Assembly: GCA_029057255.1 (NCBI GenBank)
Contig: JAICZO010000120.1
Coordinates: 246-6,501 of the forward strand
Direction of reading: 5' to 3'
Length of the DNA: 6,256 nucleotides
DNA from: Muribaculaceae bacterium
GTDB lineage: Bacteria > Bacteroidota > Bacteroidia > Bacteroidales > Muribaculaceae
The position numbers and the translations under genes were made by a program. Shown here one piece after another: positions 5,134 to 6,256 of this stretch. The notes under the pieces were generated by a model. It saw only the letters and a program-made list of their open reading frames with translations, had not been told where the DNA came from and searched no databases. Numbering within the stretch: position 1 is the first letter of the stretch; every line of letters starts with the position of its first letter.

Positions 5134-6256
5134 ATGATGAAAAAAATTCTGTTCAGCCTTGGCATGCTCATTTCAGCTTCGACCGCAGTTTTTGCGGCTG
5201 AGAATGCCAACATCCGACTCACTGACATCAGTCTGATGCACGAAAGCCGCGCCACTCCCAACCCCACCGACGGATGGGTGGAGACAGAGCGCGCCATCTC
5301 GTTCCAATGGCCCATGCCGGCGTGGGCACGTGGCAAGGGTGCACCCCTTGACGGCATGGAACACAAAGTAAAGAAAGTCGACAAGTCCAAGCTCAAGTAC
5401 CGTCTCCGCTATTCGACCGACAAGAGCTTCCCCGCCGGCAAGACTGTGACCGTAGACCGCAACTGGCCCTTCTACAACCCCGAGCAGCCTCTCGCCGCCG
5501 GTACATGGTACTGGCAGCACGCCTTCGTCAACGAGGACGGCACCGAGGAGTGGAGCCCCGTCTACTCTTTCACCCTCGTCGACAACGGCAAGCTCTTCGC
5601 ACCTCCTTCGTACAAGGAGTTTATCGCCAAGCTTCCCAAGACCCATCCCCGCATTCTGGTCGACGCCGCCGACTGGGACAATTTCATCGAGGGCGCCAAG
5701 GACAAGCCCGAGTACCGCTGGTATCTCGACGTGGCCGGCAAGGCTCTCACCGAACCCATGAAGAGGGTAGAGGACATCCGCACCGACAAGGTCAAGAACC
5801 TCAAGAGCGAGATGCAGATCAAGGCATACCTCACCCGTGAGTCGCGCCGCATCATCGACGCCGAGGAGAGCACCTGCGAGGCCCTCATCCGCGCATACGT
5901 CCTGACCAAGGACCGCAAGTATGCCGACGAGGCCATCAAGCGCATCACCACCATGTTCAAGTGGAGCGAAAACCCTAACGTGCAGGGTGACTTCAACGAC
6001 GGCGCCATCGTGTCGCTGGCATCGATGGCCTATGACTCGTTCTACGGCATCATGACCGACGCCCAGAAGAAGGCGTTCCTTGCCGAGCTGCAGCCCCGCA
6101 TCGCCAAGATGTACTCGCACTATCACAATTATCTCGAAAATCATATCGCCGAGAACCATCTTTGGCAGATGAACTTCCGCATCACATCAATGGCCGTGTA
6201 CGCCACCTATGGCGACTTCCCCGAGAGCGACCTCTGGGCCGACTACTGCTACAACG
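5134..6256 (+). CDS. Heparinase II/III-type polysaccharide lyase with DUF4962 N-terminal domain (3' end off window)
   Basis: The first 374 codons are visible and open to the right edge. Start ATG 5134 is followed at once by a second in-frame ATG (5137), which would give the common MKK start; either is possible. Residues 1-22 are a signal peptide ending STAVFAA, with no lipobox Cys. Residues ~55-148 resemble a fibronectin-like beta domain (KYRLRYSTDKSF, then GTWYWQHAFVNEDG and EEWSPVYSFTL). HPRILV at 171-176 begins the alpha/alpha toroid characteristic of this family (DUF4962, PF16332), and helical sequence continues with CEALIRAYVLTKDRKYADEAIKR. HIAENHLWQ at 337-345 looks like active-site sequence; its H-x-x-E spacing matches the His202/Glu205 pair reported for Pedobacter heparinase II. 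Such enzymes cleave uronic-acid-containing polysaccharides by beta-elimination in the periplasm or at the cell surface. The C-terminal beta-sandwich and second catalytic half are outside the window, so the lyase family and substrate are unresolved. Confidence 0.88.
   Translation, partial: MMKKILFSLGMLISASTAVFAAENANIRLTDISLMHESRATPNPTDGWVETERAISFQWPMPAWARGKGAPLDGMEHKVKKVDKSKLKYRLRYSTDKSFPAGKTVTVDRNWPFYNPEQPLAAGTWYWQHAFVNEDGTEEWSPVYSFTLVDNGKLFAPPSYKEFIAKLPKTHPRILVDAADWDNFIEGAKDKPEYRWYLDVAGKALTEPMKRVEDIRTDKVKNLKSEMQIKAYLTRESRRIIDAEESTCEALIRAYVLTKDRKYADEAIKRITTMFKWSENPNVQGDFNDGAIVSLASMAYDSFYGIMTDAQKKAFLAELQPRIAKMYSHYHNYLENHIAENHLWQMNFRITSMAVYATYGDFPESDLWADYCYN

Noticed and set aside
5173..6159. 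Minus-strand open frame (328 codons) opposite the lyase
   Set aside because: The plus-strand frame carries a signal peptide and lyase motifs; the antisense product is a shadow.
1..6256. CRISPR array, tRNA/rRNA genes, insertion sequences
   Set aside because: No regularly spaced long repeats, no tRNA cloverleaf or rRNA-like sequence, and no transposase frame or terminal inverted repeats with target duplication were seen on either strand.

Overview
This is a gene-dense, GC-rich piece of a Bacteroidota chromosome, most likely order Bacteroidales. A gut lineage such as Muribaculaceae would fit, but the genus cannot be fixed from this window. The grounds are a periplasmic sensor of the hybrid two-component (HTCS) type, TAnnTTTG-type -7 promoter boxes, leaders without a well-placed Shine-Dalgarno, and a polysaccharide-utilisation gene set. 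The lowered GC is confined to the two intergenic gaps.

Layout: (1) 1-1906, minus strand: N-terminal ~635 codons of an HTCS sensor. It has a signal peptide and two-component-regulator propeller repeats; the Y_Y_Y, kinase and DNA-binding parts lie beyond the left edge. (2) 1907-2380: 474-bp divergent gap with a good minus-strand HTCS promoter, a 10-bp palindrome, an inverted repeat and a plus-strand -7 box before the sulfatase. (3) 2381-3745, plus: secreted S1-type sulfatase with a serine-type formylglycine motif. (4) 3774-4919, plus: DUF4861 lipoprotein, 28 bp after the sulfatase and almost certainly in the same operon. (5) 4920-5133: 214-bp gap with three helically phased TAACA(C/T)AT repeats, a TAATTTTG -7 box and a small hairpin before the next start. 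(6) 5134-6256, plus: N-terminal 374 codons of a DUF4962/heparinase II/III-type polysaccharide lyase, running off the right edge.

Together this looks like the regulator-plus-enzymes end of a polysaccharide-utilisation locus for a sulfated, uronic-acid-containing glycan such as a glycosaminoglycan or a sulfated plant or algal uronan. The lyase would cut the uronate backbone, the sulfatase would remove sulfate esters, the DUF4861 lipoprotein would do an unassigned step, and the divergent HTCS would sense an oligosaccharide product and switch the genes on. No SusC/SusD pair is visible; if present it lies outside the window. The parts least explained by known annotation are the DUF4861 protein and the two candidate operator regions.
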